Assembly: GCF_001858025.1 (NCBI RefSeq)
Contig: NZ_LZQD01000001.1
Span: forward strand, 767,994-824,630
Direction: 5' to 3'
Source of the DNA: Trichormus sp. NMC-1
GTDB lineage: Bacteria > Cyanobacteriota > Cyanobacteriia > Cyanobacteriales > Nostocaceae
Length of the DNA: 56,637 nt
In this document: positions 56,338-56,637 of the stretch, in pieces
How positions within the stretch are numbered: position 1 is the first letter of the stretch
Layout: each line of letters opens with the position of its first letter
Translations under genes and position numbers: made by a program
The notes under the pieces: model-generated
Databases searched by the model: none
The model's input: only the letters and a program-made list of their open reading frames with translations
What the model was told of the DNA's origin: nothing

Positions 56338-56637
56338 ATGTCAGTTTACGTAGGCAATCTTTCTTACGAAGTTACACAAGAAGCTCTAACAGCTGTATTC
56401 GCAGAATATGGTACTGTTAAGCGCGTGCAGATTCCCACCGACCGGGAAACTGGCCGCGTTCGCGGTTTTGCTTTCGTAGAAATGGGTACAGATGCAGAAG
56501 AAACAGCAGCCATCGAAGCTCTCGACGGTGCTGAATGGATGGGACGAGATTTGAAAGTTAATAAAGCCAAGCCTAAGGAAGACCGTGGTGGTTCCTTCGG
56601 TGGTGGTGGTGGCGGCGGCGGACGCGGCGGCTACGGT
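56338..56637 (+). CDS. RRM RNA-binding protein with glycine-rich tail (3' end cut by window)
   Basis: The first 100 codons are present. RNP2 (VYVGNL) and RNP1 (RGFAFVEM) are complete within one RRM (about residues 2-80), followed by the start of a Gly-rich tail ([17 protein letters not shown]). This is the Rbp type, which binds single-stranded RNA and rises in the cold in cyanobacteria. The frame runs off the right edge. Confidence 0.95.
   Translation, partial: MSVYVGNLSYEVTQEALTAVFAEYGTVKRVQIPTDRETGRVRGFAFVEMGTDAEETAAIEALDGAEWMGRDLKVNKAKPKEDRGGSFGGGGGGGGRGGYG

Overview
This window is cyanobacterial chromosome, most likely from a filamentous Nostocales (Nostoc/Anabaena-like) strain. The evidence is psbD, ycf4, a CpcS/CpeS-type bilin lyase, a CrtD-type carotenoid desaturase, the split rpoC1/rpoC2 genes, the order rpsT-tatD-rpoB-rpoC1-rpoC2, dense HIP1 octamers (GCGATCGC), and long heptanucleotide tandem repeats of the STRR type. 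Species identity is not resolved here.

Layout. 1-663: start of psbD (broken at the window edge) divergent from ycf4. 1.3-8.5 kb (+): cyclophilin lipoprotein, FabF-like ketosynthase, DUF928 protein plus CHASE2/cyclase pair, zinc MDR dehydrogenase, secreted unknown. 8.5-10.1 kb (-): three small unknown genes, one GIY-YIG-like. 10.4-23.2 kb (-): core gene expression block rpsT, tatD, rpoB, rpoC1, rpoC2. 23.9-25.8 kb (+): hisD and a universal stress protein. 26.2-28.8 kb (-): two secreted proteins (one a ricin-lectin/M23 fusion) and an SRPBCC-like protein. 28.9-43.3 kb: hslO, a repeat-rich membrane protein, crtD, a PATAN/DUF4388 protein, an M16 protease, a fructosamine-kinase-like protein, a 2OG-Fe(II) oxygenase, a LolA-like protein and a Hanks-type kinase. 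43.5-47.9 kb (-): rplS, trnW, secE, nusG, rplK, rplA, rplJ, rplL. 48.8-54.7 kb: a glycosyltransferase convergent with an RND permease and its membrane-fusion partner. 55.1-56.6 kb (+): bilin lyase and the start of an RRM RNA-binding protein.

The most remarkable region is rpoC2. A 653-bp stretch is present twice in exact tandem (11656-12308 and 12309-12961). Because 653 is not a multiple of three, the reading frame breaks inside the segment that interrupts the trigger loop of the RNA polymerase beta-prime subunit. Removing one copy restores one open frame of 1440 residues. The left breakpoint lies in a GC-rich dispersed repeat that is inserted in frame in rpoC2 and also occurs at 23374-23445. 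The gap between rpoC1 and rpoC2 is almost wholly heptad repeats: 54 units in one direction, 8 in the other. The rpoC2 start codon lies inside the array, and a single variant heptad supplies its Shine-Dalgarno-like sequence.

Other repeat activity: a perfect 383-bp dispersed duplication (31916-32298 and 34974-35356), a second heptad array of 53 CTCCTGA units in front of the 2OG oxygenase gene, and four copies of a perfect GATCCCCGACTTCT hairpin. All copy comparisons were made by eye. The rpoC2 duplication and the psbD truncation could be assembly errors and need read-level checks.
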